DNA from: an uncultured Eubacteriales bacterium
GTDB lineage: Bacteria; Bacillota; Clostridia; Oscillospirales; Acutalibacteraceae
Assembly (NCBI GenBank): GCA_934476025.1
Contig: CAKSNI010000002.1
Span: forward strand, 1-31,561
Direction of reading: 5' to 3'
DNA length: 31,561 bases
Shown here: positions 15,851-23,880 of the stretch, in pieces
Position numbering within the stretch: the first letter of the stretch is position 1
How the letters are laid out: each line of letters starts with the position of its first letter
Made by a program: the position numbers and the translations under genes
Notes under the pieces: generated by a model
Told to the model about the DNA's origin: nothing
Seen by the model: the letters and a program-made list of their open reading frames with translations, nothing else
Databases searched by the model: none

Positions 15851-16821
15851 GAGAATTTGTGATCGGAAAAAATGACGCGGGGCAGCGGTTGGATCGGTTT
15901 CTGACCAAAGTGGCGCCGAATCTTCCGAAATCGCTATTGTATAAATATCTGCGGATCAAACGCATCAAGGTCAACGGAAAACGGGGCGAAATCGCGACGC
16001 GGCTTTTGGAGGGCGATCGGGTTTCGGCCTATATTTCGGATGAATTTTTCACCCCCGTGCAAAAACATTATGATTTTTTGGGGGCGGCCCGGTGTCTGAC
16101 GGTGGTGTACGAGGACGAAAATCTGCTGCTGTGCGATAAGCCGCAGGGGTTGCTTTCGCATCCCGACGAACATGAATACGGGGATACGCTGATTACCCGG
16201 ATTCAGCGGTATCTGTATGAAAAGGGGGAGTACGACCCCGAACAGGAGCATTCCTTCCGCCCGGCGCTGGCCAACCGGATTGACCGCAACACCGGCGGCA
16301 TCGTGATTGCCGCAAAAAATGCCGAAGCCCTGCGGATTTTGTGTGAAAAGATCAAAACCCGGGAAATTGACAAGCGGTATCTGGCGGTGGTTCACGGAAA
16401 AATGGAGAAGCCGGAAGCAGAGATCGAAGGGTATCTGCAAAAGAACGAGGAAAAAAACAAGGTGTTCATTCAGTCGGAAAAAACGGCCGAAAACCGCACC
16501 ATTCGCACCCGGTATCGGGTGATCCGTGAAAAAAACGGGCTTTCGCTGCTGGAAGTGTTCCTCTTAACGGGAAGAACCCATCAGATCCGCGCTCACATGG
16601 CTTCCCTCGGGCATCCGCTGCTGGGGGACGGCAAATACGGAAAACTGCAGCAGGATAAAAAACTCGGGTTTGATAAGCAGGCGCTGTATTCCTATCGGCT
16701 GACCTTTGATTTTCGCTCGGACGCCGGAATTTTAAACGGGTTGGCCGGCAAAGAATTCCGGGTTTCATCGGTGTGGTTTGCCGAAAAATGGTTCGGAATT
16801 GATTGCGGCCGTCTGCCCTGA
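15847..16821 (+). CDS. RluA-family pseudouridine synthase
   Basis: A 324-residue enzyme that isomerises uridine to pseudouridine in rRNA or tRNA. An N-terminal S4 RNA-binding domain (about 12–72, AGQRLDRFLTK and YLRIKRIKVNGKR) precedes the catalytic domain with LLLCDKPQGLLSHP, NRIDRNTGG (catalytic Asp146; His is more usual where Asn143 stands), RYLAVVHG and the late motif LLTGRTHQIRAHMASLGHPLLGD split across two strands. It is closest in layout to RluC/RluD-like proteins; the target base cannot be assigned. ATGA overlap with the upstream editing protein; 30 bp to the following CPBP gene. Confidence 0.9.
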   Translation: MREFVIGKNDAGQRLDRFLTKVAPNLPKSLLYKYLRIKRIKVNGKRGEIATRLLEGDRVSAYISDEFFTPVQKHYDFLGAARCLTVVYEDENLLLCDKPQGLLSHPDEHEYGDTLITRIQRYLYEKGEYDPEQEHSFRPALANRIDRNTGGIVIAAKNAEALRILCEKIKTREIDKRYLAVVHGKMEKPEAEIEGYLQKNEEKNKVFIQSEKTAENRTIRTRYRVIREKNGLSLLEVFLLTGRTHQIRAHMASLGHPLLGDGKYGKLQQDKKLGFDKQALYSYRLTFDFRSDAGILNGLAGKEFRVSSVWFAEKWFGIDCGRLP

Positions 16822-16851
16822 ACCCAAAAGCAGAGAAGGAGAAAACGGTTT

Positions 16852-17847
16852 ATGAACAAAGCGCCCGTGCTGCAGGAAGAAACGGTCTTGTCGGATGATT
16901 CCTATCACGCAGCCATCGAGTCGAAACTCAGAAATCCGCGAAAGGTCTATTCCCGGTTATCGCTGGCCGTCTTTTTTTATCTGGTTGCCACGCTGGTGTC
17001 CCAGATCCTGTTGGAGGTGGGGGTGTCGTTGCTGGCACCCGAATGGCTGAAAAGCCCCTACTTTGTTTGGGCGGTGATGGTGGTTTGCCAATACCTGGTG
17101 GCCATCCCCGTTGCCTTTTTATGCACCCTCGGGCTGCCGGTTTTCCGGTACCCGGCCAAACGGCTTTCGGCAGGCAGCTTTATGCGGGCGTTCGGCCTTT
17201 GCGTGCTGATTTCCTATGTCGGTTCTGTTCTCAGCCGGATTTTCAATGCCTGGTTGGAAGCGGTCACCGGTAAAACTTCGGATGATTCCGCCCTTTCCGC
17301 CATGATGGAAAATTCCAGCCTTTGGGTAGTGATGCTGGTGGTGGGCATCATCGGTCCCCTTATGGAGGAATTGCTGTTCCGGAAAATGTTGTTGGAACGG
17401 CTTCGCCCCTATGGAGAAAAACCGGCACTGCTGTATACGGCGCTGATTTTCGGGTTGATTCACGGCAATTTGAGCCAGTTTTTCTATGCCTTCGGCATCG
17501 GGCTGATTCTCGGCTATCTTTATCTGCGTACCAATACCCTGTGGCACGGCGCACTGCTGCATATACTGTTCAATTTGCTGTTCGGGGTGATGGCTTCCTA
17601 TCTGCAGGGAAAAAGCGAATCGGGCGAAGGCTGGATGATGGCCGCCGCGCTTCTCGGGTGGCTGATACTGGCAATGGGGATTGTCGGCATTGTGGCAGCG
17701 GTCCGGCTGCGGCGTCGGGTATTTTTCCTGCCTAACTACTATGAAATTCCCAAGGGGCGGCGCTTCAAAACGGTATTTGTGAATGTCGGCAGCATTCTGC
17801 TGGCGGTGGCATTGCTGGCTTATTCGGTGTTTGCGATGCTGATTTAA
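16852..17847 (+). CDS. CPBP family intramembrane glutamic endopeptidase (second copy)
   Basis: A 331-residue polytopic membrane protease. Motif 1 is EELLFRKM (Glu172, Glu173), motif 2 FGLIHGN (His204), motif 3 HILFN (His237, Asn241). About eight hydrophobic segments are visible. It shares RPYGEK and the motif layout with the copy after gyrA but differs widely elsewhere, so they are old paralogues. AAGGAG precedes ATG 16852. It is the last gene of the alpha-galactosidase operon and is followed by a hairpin terminator at 17915. Family roles range from prenyl-protein processing to bacteriocin self-immunity; nothing here decides between them. Confidence 0.85.
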   Translation: MNKAPVLQEETVLSDDSYHAAIESKLRNPRKVYSRLSLAVFFYLVATLVSQILLEVGVSLLAPEWLKSPYFVWAVMVVCQYLVAIPVAFLCTLGLPVFRYPAKRLSAGSFMRAFGLCVLISYVGSVLSRIFNAWLEAVTGKTSDDSALSAMMENSSLWVVMLVVGIIGPLMEELLFRKMLLERLRPYGEKPALLYTALIFGLIHGNLSQFFYAFGIGLILGYLYLRTNTLWHGALLHILFNLLFGVMASYLQGKSESGEGWMMAAALLGWLILAMGIVGIVAAVRLRRRVFFLPNYYEIPKGRRFKTVFVNVGSILLAVALLAYSVFAMLI

Positions 17848-17914
17848 AAGCGGAAGAATCCCGCCTCGGAACTTTGCGGCAAAAGCGCCCGACTGTTTTC
17901 AAAAAGGAAAAAGC

Positions 17915-17958
17915 AACAACCCGAGCGGCGGTGGAAAACCGGCGGATCGGGTTGTTTT
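17915..17958 (+). terminator. Probable terminator after the second CPBP gene
   Basis: AACAACCCGA (17915–17924) pairs perfectly with TCGGGTTGTT (17947–17956) around a GC-rich loop that can fold further, followed by TTGTTG. It lies about 70 nt after the stop. The A-rich left flank may let it work from the other strand too. Confidence 0.65.
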
Positions 17959-18027
17959 GTTGCCATACCGGCTCCATTTAGTCCCAATTGCGGAGTGCTT
18001 TTTTGCGGCTGGTACCCTTCAGAATTT

Positions 18028-18104
18028 CTCCCTCAGTCAGCTGCGCTGACCTCCCTTTCAGAGGGAACCGGGGATTTTGCTAAATATTCAGCTTGCACAA
18101 ACCC
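18028..18104 (+). repeat. Dispersed palindromic repeat, copy 2
   Basis: A 77-bp element about 83% identical to 12517–12592. Here the inner stem is perfect: GTCAGC-TGC-GCTGAC (18036–18050), enclosed by TCCCTC and GAGGGA. It lies in the 373-bp gap between the convergent CPBP and mrdA genes. Confidence 0.75.
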
Positions 18105-18135
18105 TTGCCTAACTCATCAGAGGGAGGCAAGGGTT
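18100..18135. repeat. Strong hairpin next to repeat copy 2 (possible bidirectional terminator)
   Basis: AACCCTTGCCT (18100–18110) pairs with AGGCAAGGGTT (18125–18135): 11 perfect pairs around a 14-nt loop containing CAGAGGG. It abuts repeat copy 2 but is absent from copy 1. An ATTTTT tract follows a few bases later on the plus strand. It lies between convergent operons and could end transcription from either side. The rest of the 17848–18220 gap shows no gene. Confidence 0.5.
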
Positions 18136-18220
18136 CAAAATTTTTGCTGCATCCGGAAAAGACGGGGGCTTTCTTTTGGACAGAAAGCGGCCCGGTTTGC
18201 GGAAAATTCTGCACAGGAGG

Positions 18221-20212
18221 TTATTCCACCACGACATAGGAAGGTGTTGAATCCACACTGACTTCGCCGGCGAAGAAGTAGGCATCCAGAATTTCTTTTA
18301 CAATGGTACCGGCGGCGAAGCCGTTGCTTCCGTGTTCCAGAATCACCGAAACGGCGATTTCGGGGTTTTCAAAGGGGGCAAAGGCAATAAATACGCTGTG
18401 ATCGGCGCCGGAATCGGTTTGGGCCGTACCGGTTTTTCCGCCGACTTTGATGGGGTAATTGCCGAAAACCGTTCGGCCGGTCCCGTCCTCGGTAACCGAA
18501 AGCATTCCGGCCTTCACGGCTGTCCAGGCCGTATCGGAAATCGGAAGGGTGCCGAGAACATCCTTCCCGCCCTGGCGATAGGTTTCCTTAAGATCGTAGG
18601 ACATTACCCGGCTGATTAGGGTGGTTTTATACCGGGTTCCGCCGTTGGCCAGTGTGGCGGTGTACCCGGCCAGCTGCAGGGGGGTAAAGGCGTTTTTCTG
18701 CCCGATGGAAATCTGCAGGGTATCGCCGCTTCCCTCGGCCACATCGGCGAGCAGTCCGGCAGAATCCCCGACTTCCACTCCGGTGGGAACCCCCAGCCCG
18801 AACTGACGGAAATAATCGGTCATCAGGGTGGCACCCACCCGGCGCCCGACTTCAAAGAAGAAATAGTTGCAGGAACGGGCCAGCGCGGTATTCAGGGTGA
18901 TGCTGCCGTGGGTGCCCATGCAGGAGGGCTGGTAATCGGGAAACAACCGATAGGTATGCAGACAGGTGATGGTTTCCGTGGGGGAAAGTTTTCCGTTATC
19001 AATGCCGCACACCGCAACGGCCGGTTTGATGGTGGAACCGATGGGGTAAATGCCCTGGAAAGCCCGGTTGAGCAGCGGGCGGGAAGGATCCTTGAGCAGT
19101 TCGTTGTAGTTTTCGCTTAAGGTAGCGGCATCGTAGGTCGGATAGTTGGCGCTGGCAATCACCGCGCCCGAAGAAACGCTGCGAACCACGGCCGCTCCCC
19201 CGGTGACCGTTCCGTTGGAGGCTTTCAGCGATTCCACCGTTTCGGCCAGGGCGGCCTGGGTTCGGGACTGAACCGATTTATCCAGGGTAAGCAGTACGGT
19301 TTTGCCGGCAATCGGTTCTTTGGTGATTTTGGAATCCACAATGGTTCCGTCGGCGTTCAGGTAATAGGTGATTTCGCCGTCGTCACCGCGAAGATCCTCT
19401 TCCGCATAGGCCTCAATTCCGCTTTTGCCGACCTTATCGTTGAAGGAATATCCTTTGTCTTTATAGCCGACAATGCCTTTCTTTTCGTCGCCGTACCACA
19501 TTTCGGCATCAATCAGACCGACGCTGCCGATAATCTGCGGAGCCAGATCGGTTTGCACATATTCCCGGAAGGGAACCACATCCACACTGACCCCTTTGAG
19601 CAGAAAGCCGCCTTCGCTGACCCGCTGCATAACCTCTTCGGGAACATCTTCCGCCAGGGTAAAGGGATTGGCAATGGAAAAATCCGACGCTTCCATGGTG
19701 TAGCGGACCCCCATAATCAACCGGCGGTCGGCTTCGGAATAGTCGGTCAGTTTGTATTTGTCAATGAGTTTGGAGGCGGCGTTTTCGGCCGTGGCATAGT
19801 GGGCCAGCCCGATGCGGCTTAAAAAAGCGGCGTTATCGGATTCGGTAAAGGAATAGGGTGCCGTCTGGGAAAGGGGAAGTTTGTCATTCCATTCCACCTC
19901 CATCGATTCCAGGTACCGGCAAAGGGTTAAAATCAGGTCATTCAGGGTGGATTTTTCCAGATAGGCGCTGTTGAAAACAATGTTGTAGCCGTCGCGGTTG
20001 ACGGCGATTTTCCGGCCGTAGCAATCCAGGATTTCCCCTCGGGGGGCTTTGAGTACCGCCACCCGGGTGCTGACCCCCGAAGCCTGCGAAGCATAACGGT
20101 CGGCGCTGAGCACCTGAAGCGACAGCAGCCGGACGCTGTACAAAACCAAAATTCCGGCCATGATGCCGGCAAGAACATGAATTTTTTTGTGTCGATTGCC
20201 AGGAAACGGCAT
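18221..20212 (-). CDS. mrdA: Penicillin-binding protein 2 (class B PBP, elongation transpeptidase)
   Basis: A 663-residue class B PBP that cross-links peptidoglycan in the elongation complex. One N-terminal membrane anchor (about 12–33), a PBP dimerisation domain beginning AVLKAPRGEILDCYGR, then the transpeptidase domain with SxxK as STIK (Ser393, Lys396), SxN as SCN (Ser447, Asn449) and KTG as KTGTAQ (Lys593). Its place directly after mreD supports PBP2/MrdA rather than the sporulation PBP SpoVD. AAGGAGG precedes the ATG. It ends the mreB–mreC–mreD–mrdA cluster; no rodA follows in the window. Confidence 0.93.
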   Translation of the reverse strand: MPFPGNRHKKIHVLAGIMAGILVLYSVRLLSLQVLSADRYASQASGVSTRVAVLKAPRGEILDCYGRKIAVNRDGYNIVFNSAYLEKSTLNDLILTLCRYLESMEVEWNDKLPLSQTAPYSFTESDNAAFLSRIGLAHYATAENAASKLIDKYKLTDYSEADRRLIMGVRYTMEASDFSIANPFTLAEDVPEEVMQRVSEGGFLLKGVSVDVVPFREYVQTDLAPQIIGSVGLIDAEMWYGDEKKGIVGYKDKGYSFNDKVGKSGIEAYAEEDLRGDDGEITYYLNADGTIVDSKITKEPIAGKTVLLTLDKSVQSRTQAALAETVESLKASNGTVTGGAAVVRSVSSGAVIASANYPTYDAATLSENYNELLKDPSRPLLNRAFQGIYPIGSTIKPAVAVCGIDNGKLSPTETITCLHTYRLFPDYQPSCMGTHGSITLNTALARSCNYFFFEVGRRVGATLMTDYFRQFGLGVPTGVEVGDSAGLLADVAEGSGDTLQISIGQKNAFTPLQLAGYTATLANGGTRYKTTLISRVMSYDLKETYRQGGKDVLGTLPISDTAWTAVKAGMLSVTEDGTGRTVFGNYPIKVGGKTGTAQTDSGADHSVFIAFAPFENPEIAVSVILEHGSNGFAAGTIVKEILDAYFFAGEVSVDSTPSYVVVE

Positions 20213-20244
20213 TCGGGTACCTCCTTTTCGGGGTCAAATTCCCA

Positions 20245-20763
20245 TTAAAGACTCCGGTGCCGCCGGGCAAACCGGCGGGACAAAGCCCGTTCGATAAAGT
20301 AAAAGGGCAGAATGGAAACCCCGGTGAAAAGCGCCGAGGGAAGCGAAAACTGCAGCAAATAAAACATTTTTCCCTGAACCCCGGTGAAATAGTAGAAAAT
20401 CAGCCATTTCAGCCCGAAATACAGCAGAGAAAACACCAGGCTCAGGGTGATGGCGGCCGGCAGGTTCCGGTTAAAAATGTATCGGGAAAGCGCCGAAACG
20501 GCAAATCCGCAAAACATAAAAAACAGGGTATGGTAGCAGGCGGAAAAGGAAGAAACGCTGTCACACAGCAGACCGAAGAACAGCCCGTACAACAGCCCAC
20601 CCATCCCGGTATCGTTCATGGCGACCGTGAGCAGCAGCGGAAGCAGCAGCATCAGCGAAGCGTGTCGAATCTGAAAGGTGAACAACTCGGTATAATGCAG
20701 AAAAAAGATCAAAAGCCCCAGCAGAATTTCGGTGAGGGGAAACCGCCGTTTTGTGGTTTGCAT
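20245..20763 (-). CDS. mreD: Rod shape-determining protein MreD
   Basis: A 172-residue hydrophobic protein with five or six transmembrane segments, for example LTEILLGLLIFFLHY near the start and GGLLYGLFFGLLCDSVSS at about 55–72, typical of MreD. It is part of the MreBCD scaffold that guides lateral wall synthesis. Sequence conservation in this family is low, so the call rests on topology, length and position. Its ATG shares one base with the mreC stop, and mrdA follows 32 bp later. Confidence 0.88.
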   Translation of the reverse strand: MQTTKRRFPLTEILLGLLIFFLHYTELFTFQIRHASLMLLLPLLLTVAMNDTGMGGLLYGLFFGLLCDSVSSFSACYHTLFFMFCGFAVSALSRYIFNRNLPAAITLSLVFSLLYFGLKWLIFYYFTGVQGKMFYLLQFSLPSALFTGVSILPFYFIERALSRRFARRHRSL

Positions 20764-21623
20764 CAGTTCCCCTCCGGCAGCGTGAACACGCCCTGACCGG
20801 AAAACCCGGTGATGATCATACAGGCCCGGATGTCCGAAAAATCGGCAAACGGAGTGACAACGGCGTACAGCGAAGAACTGTAGTTATCGCTTTTGATGTT
20901 TTCCACCGTTCCGATGAGCAGCCCTTCGGGGAACAGCCCCTGGCCCGAAGTGATCAGAAAATCCCCCACGGCCACATCGCAGGATCGGGAAAGGTTATAC
21001 AGTTTCAGCTGATGGTCGGCGGCATAGTCGGCCGTGCCGGTAATCAGCCCTTTATCGTCGGTGCGGCTGTCATTGGCACCGGCAACGGTTTGGGGGCTGA
21101 GGATGGTGGTGATTTTGGAGGTGGTCAGCCCGACTTCGCTGACAAAACCGACCACATAATTGCCGGTTACCACCGGATCGTAGGCCTTTACGCCGTCCAG
21201 GCTCCCTTTATTGACGGTAAAACCGCAAAAGGGATCGTCGCTGTCGGCAGCAATGCTTTTGGCATCCAAAAAGGTGAAATCCGGGTTCCGGTCTTTGATT
21301 TCCAGATATTGTTTATAAAATTCGTTTTCGCGTTTGAGTTCTTCGTAATCCACGGTTTTCTGCCGCAGTTCGGAAAGCTCGTCCGAAAGCTGGCGGTTTT
21401 CCAGCAGCAGTTCCCCCGAATCGCTCATCTTTTTTTGGTAGTCGCGGATGGCGTTGCCGGCATCGGCCGCCAACTGTTCAAAGGGGGCCGCCAGTGTGCC
21501 GAAAAAGCCCGAAACCGGAGAAAGCATTCCGGAAACGGCATACACCACAATGCTGATAATCAAAACGGCCGCCATAATGCAAACCGCTACTTTGAATTTT
21601 TTGGTACGCAGAAAAAATCGCAT
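20763..21623 (-). CDS. mreC: Rod shape-determining protein MreC
   Basis: A 286-residue bitopic protein: short basic N-terminus, one transmembrane helix (about 10–32), a coiled coil (about 60–107, rich in E/L/R) and a beta-rich extracytoplasmic domain (about 115–280) with DPVVTGNYVVGFVSEVG and TSGQGLFPEGLLIGTV, the conserved MreC pattern. It links MreB to PBP2 and MreD. GGGAGG lies seven bases before the ATG. The gap to mreB upstream is unusually long, 232 bp. Confidence 0.93.
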   Translation of the reverse strand: MRFFLRTKKFKVAVCIMAAVLIISIVVYAVSGMLSPVSGFFGTLAAPFEQLAADAGNAIRDYQKKMSDSGELLLENRQLSDELSELRQKTVDYEELKRENEFYKQYLEIKDRNPDFTFLDAKSIAADSDDPFCGFTVNKGSLDGVKAYDPVVTGNYVVGFVSEVGLTTSKITTILSPQTVAGANDSRTDDKGLITGTADYAADHQLKLYNLSRSCDVAVGDFLITSGQGLFPEGLLIGTVENIKSDNYSSSLYAVVTPFADFSDIRACMIITGFSGQGVFTLPEGN

Positions 21624-21855
21624 AAAGCGCCTCCCAGCGGAGAAAAATCATCGGGCTCCGTTTTGGCCGCGGCGGCCGGGCCCGGGTTGAAAGCAGAAAA
21701 GAAACCGGTCGTTTTTTGAATTCCGGCTTGAAAAGAAACGGCGCAGCCGGGGTTGAAAAAACGGAATCGCCAACCGGACAAAGAAAAAATCTTCGGCAGA
21801 CGGCCCGGCTTGTGGCTGAGGCATCGCCGCTGCCGCAACCGGCGAAAGGGGACCG
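21624..21855 (-). other. 232-bp gap between mreB and mreC
   Basis: No convincing gene or sigma-A promoter seen on either strand. On the minus strand a small hairpin GGGG-TAACGGT-CCCC spans the mreB stop codon and is followed by only three T. The stretch also contains several T-rich tracts and the palindrome-rich string GGGCCCGGCCGCCGCGGCC. It may act as a partial attenuator that sets the mreB to mreC ratio; this is speculation. Confidence 0.3.
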
Positions 21856-22878
21856 TTACCCCCGGAACCGGCGGCTGTGACGGAAAACATAGTTTTCAAA
21901 CCCGTTGCCGGCCTCCAGCCGTTTTAAGGTGCCGAGCACCACGCAGTCAATCGGGTTTTCGGCCACCTTGACCGGCATTCCGGTGTTGCGGCGGATCAGT
22001 TCCGGCAGCCCCCGAAGCATGGAGGTTCCGCCGGTCAGGGTAATGCCCCGGTCAATGATATCCGCCGAAAGTTCCGGCGGCGTTTTTTCCAGGGTGATGC
22101 GGATGATATCCACAATATTGCGGATGACATCGGCCATGGCCTCCCGGACTTCCTCCGAGGAAATGACAATGTTCTTGGGCAGACCGTCCACCGCGTTGCG
22201 GCCGCGGATTTCCACGCTTTTTTCGTCCTCATAAGGAAGCGCCGAGCCGAGTTCGATTTTAATCTGTTCGGCCGTGCGTTCCCCGATGATCAGCCCGTGT
22301 TTTTTCTTGATGTAGTGAATGATGGCCAGATCCAGATCATCTCCGGCGGTACGGATGGACTGGGCCGTTACGATATCGCCGAGGGAAATGACCGCCACAT
22401 CGGTGGTACCGCCGCCGATATCGGCGACCATATTGCCGGCGGCATCCCAAACCGGAAGCCCGGCCCCGACAGCGGCGGCCATCGGTTCTTCCACCAGATC
22501 AATATCCGAAGCGCCGGCCTGTTTGGCGGCATCGTAAACCGCCCGGCTTTCCACCTCGGTCACGCCGGCCGGAATGCAGAGAACCATTCTCACCCGGGAA
22601 AACAGCGAACCCTTCAGCGCTTCTCTGACAAAGCGTTTGAGCATGGCCGCCGTCACATCAAAGTCGGCGATTACGCCGTTTTTCAGCGGTTTAACGGCCA
22701 GAATCGACCCAGGGGTTCTCCCGATCATCTCTTTGGCGGTACTGCCGACCGCCCGGACGGCATCGTTGCGGACATCGTATGCCACAACCGACGGTTCCCG
22801 CATGATGATGCCTTTCCCCTTGACGCAGACCAGCGTAGTGGCCGTACCCAAATCAACCCCGATATCTCTTGTAAACAT
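21856..22878 (-). CDS. mreB: Rod shape-determining protein MreB
   Basis: A 340-residue bacterial actin that forms membrane-associated filaments directing the elongation machinery. Actin-fold motifs: phosphate-1 GVDLGTATTLVCVKGKG (about 6–22), phosphate-2 DIGGGTTDVAVISLGD (about 154–169), and the adenosine motif LTGGTSMLRGLPELI (about 291–305). The N-terminus MFTRDIGVDLGTA is family-standard, and AAGGAG precedes ATG 22878. The lipid-kinase gene ends 21 bp upstream, so mreB is probably co-transcribed with it. Confidence 0.96.
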   Translation of the reverse strand: MFTRDIGVDLGTATTLVCVKGKGIIMREPSVVAYDVRNDAVRAVGSTAKEMIGRTPGSILAVKPLKNGVIADFDVTAAMLKRFVREALKGSLFSRVRMVLCIPAGVTEVESRAVYDAAKQAGASDIDLVEEPMAAAVGAGLPVWDAAGNMVADIGGGTTDVAVISLGDIVTAQSIRTAGDDLDLAIIHYIKKKHGLIIGERTAEQIKIELGSALPYEDEKSVEIRGRNAVDGLPKNIVISSEEVREAMADVIRNIVDIIRITLEKTPPELSADIIDRGITLTGGTSMLRGLPELIRRNTGMPVKVAENPIDCVVLGTLKRLEAGNGFENYVFRHSRRFRG

Positions 22879-22899
22879 ATCCCTTTTCTCTCCTTATTT

Positions 22900-23820
22900 T
22901 CACAGGCCGTTGCCCTGTAATCGTTTTTGATGATGCTCCGGAACCAGAAAATCAAGAGCTCCGTGCAGATTCTGAATGTGGATTTCCTCCTGCCCGGCGG
23001 CATATTCGCCGTCCAGCGTCCAGTCAATCTCTTTTGACCCCTGCACCAACACTTCATGCACATGGGTAAAGACGATGTTTTTGCGGCACAGATCTTTTTT
23101 CAGCAGCCCGTCGATGATATCGTTGAGTTCGAATACATTGGCCGGAGTGCGGATCAGGAGCACTTCAAACAGCCCGTCGTTCAGGCGAACCGCGGTTTCG
23201 TCAAATTTCACCACGCCGCCTACCGACATGGAATTGGAAACGGCGCCGAACAGAAAGGACCCTTCCACCGGCTGCCCGTCGAGAAGAAAACGCAGTTCAA
23301 TCGGCCGGATGGCCCCGAGGGACTTAATGCCCTCAAAAAAGTAGGCGACCTGCCCCAGCAGATTTTTAACATTCTGCGGAGCGGAGTAGGAAGCCCGGGT
23401 AAAAGCCCCGAAGGAGGCGGTGTATTCAAAATACCGATCCCCGAATCGGCCGATATCCAGCGGAATACGGTTTTGGGACAAAATATCCCGGGCCGCCGCA
23501 ACCGGATCGCGCTTGATGCCCAGCCCGCCCGACCATTCGTTCAATGTGCCGGCCGGAATGTACCCGAGGTCAAACCGGTTCGGATTGTGCATCAGCCCGG
23601 TAATGACCTCATTCAGGGTGCCGTCACCGCCGCAGACAACCACCGTATCAAACGAATCGGGCAGTTCGGCCACCACCCGGGTGGCATCCCCCCGGCATTT
23701 TGTGGGATACACCGTTACCCGGTATCCGGCATCGGAAAACACCCGAACGGTATCCAAAAGACGGGTTTTCATTACGGCCTTTCCCGAGCAGGGATTCACG
23801 AGCAAAAACAAATCCTGCAC
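22900..23820 (-). CDS. Diacylglycerol/lipid kinase family protein (DgkB/YegS-type)
   Basis: A 306-residue soluble kinase with the DAGK catalytic domain: LLVNPCSGK (6–14), nucleotide-binding GGDGTLNEVITGL (64–76), and GTLNEWSGGLGI (91–102). Most relatives have GTxNDFA where this one has GTLNEWS. The C-terminal beta-sandwich ends with the usual DGE motif (LDGEY). Likely substrate is diacylglycerol or a related lipid, recycling it to phosphatidate at the membrane. The start codon is GTG (23820) after GGGGGAG. It lies between tsaD and mreB. Confidence 0.87.
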   Translation of the reverse strand: MQDLFLLVNPCSGKAVMKTRLLDTVRVFSDAGYRVTVYPTKCRGDATRVVAELPDSFDTVVVCGGDGTLNEVITGLMHNPNRFDLGYIPAGTLNEWSGGLGIKRDPVAAARDILSQNRIPLDIGRFGDRYFEYTASFGAFTRASYSAPQNVKNLLGQVAYFFEGIKSLGAIRPIELRFLLDGQPVEGSFLFGAVSNSMSVGGVVKFDETAVRLNDGLFEVLLIRTPANVFELNDIIDGLLKKDLCRKNIVFTHVHEVLVQGSKEIDWTLDGEYAAGQEEIHIQNLHGALDFLVPEHHQKRLQGNGL

Positions 23821-23855
23821 AGCGGTTTTTCTCCCCCTTTTCAGAGCATTGGTTT

Positions 23856-23861
23856 ATTATA
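23856..23861 (-). promoter_or_regulatory. Candidate -10 box before the lipid-kinase gene
   Basis: On the minus strand the 60-bp tsaD–kinase gap contains a perfect TATAAT. The matching -35 region (about 23878–23884) is weak, at most 3 of 6 consensus positions. It might give the kinase–mre genes their own transcript. Confidence 0.3.
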
Positions 23862-23880
23862 CGGAATAAATATGAGAAGT

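Noticed and set aside
20751..21719. 322-codon plus-strand open frame over mreC
   Set aside because: mreC matches its family on the minus strand with a good ribosome-binding site; the plus frame is Gly/Arg/His-rich without motifs.
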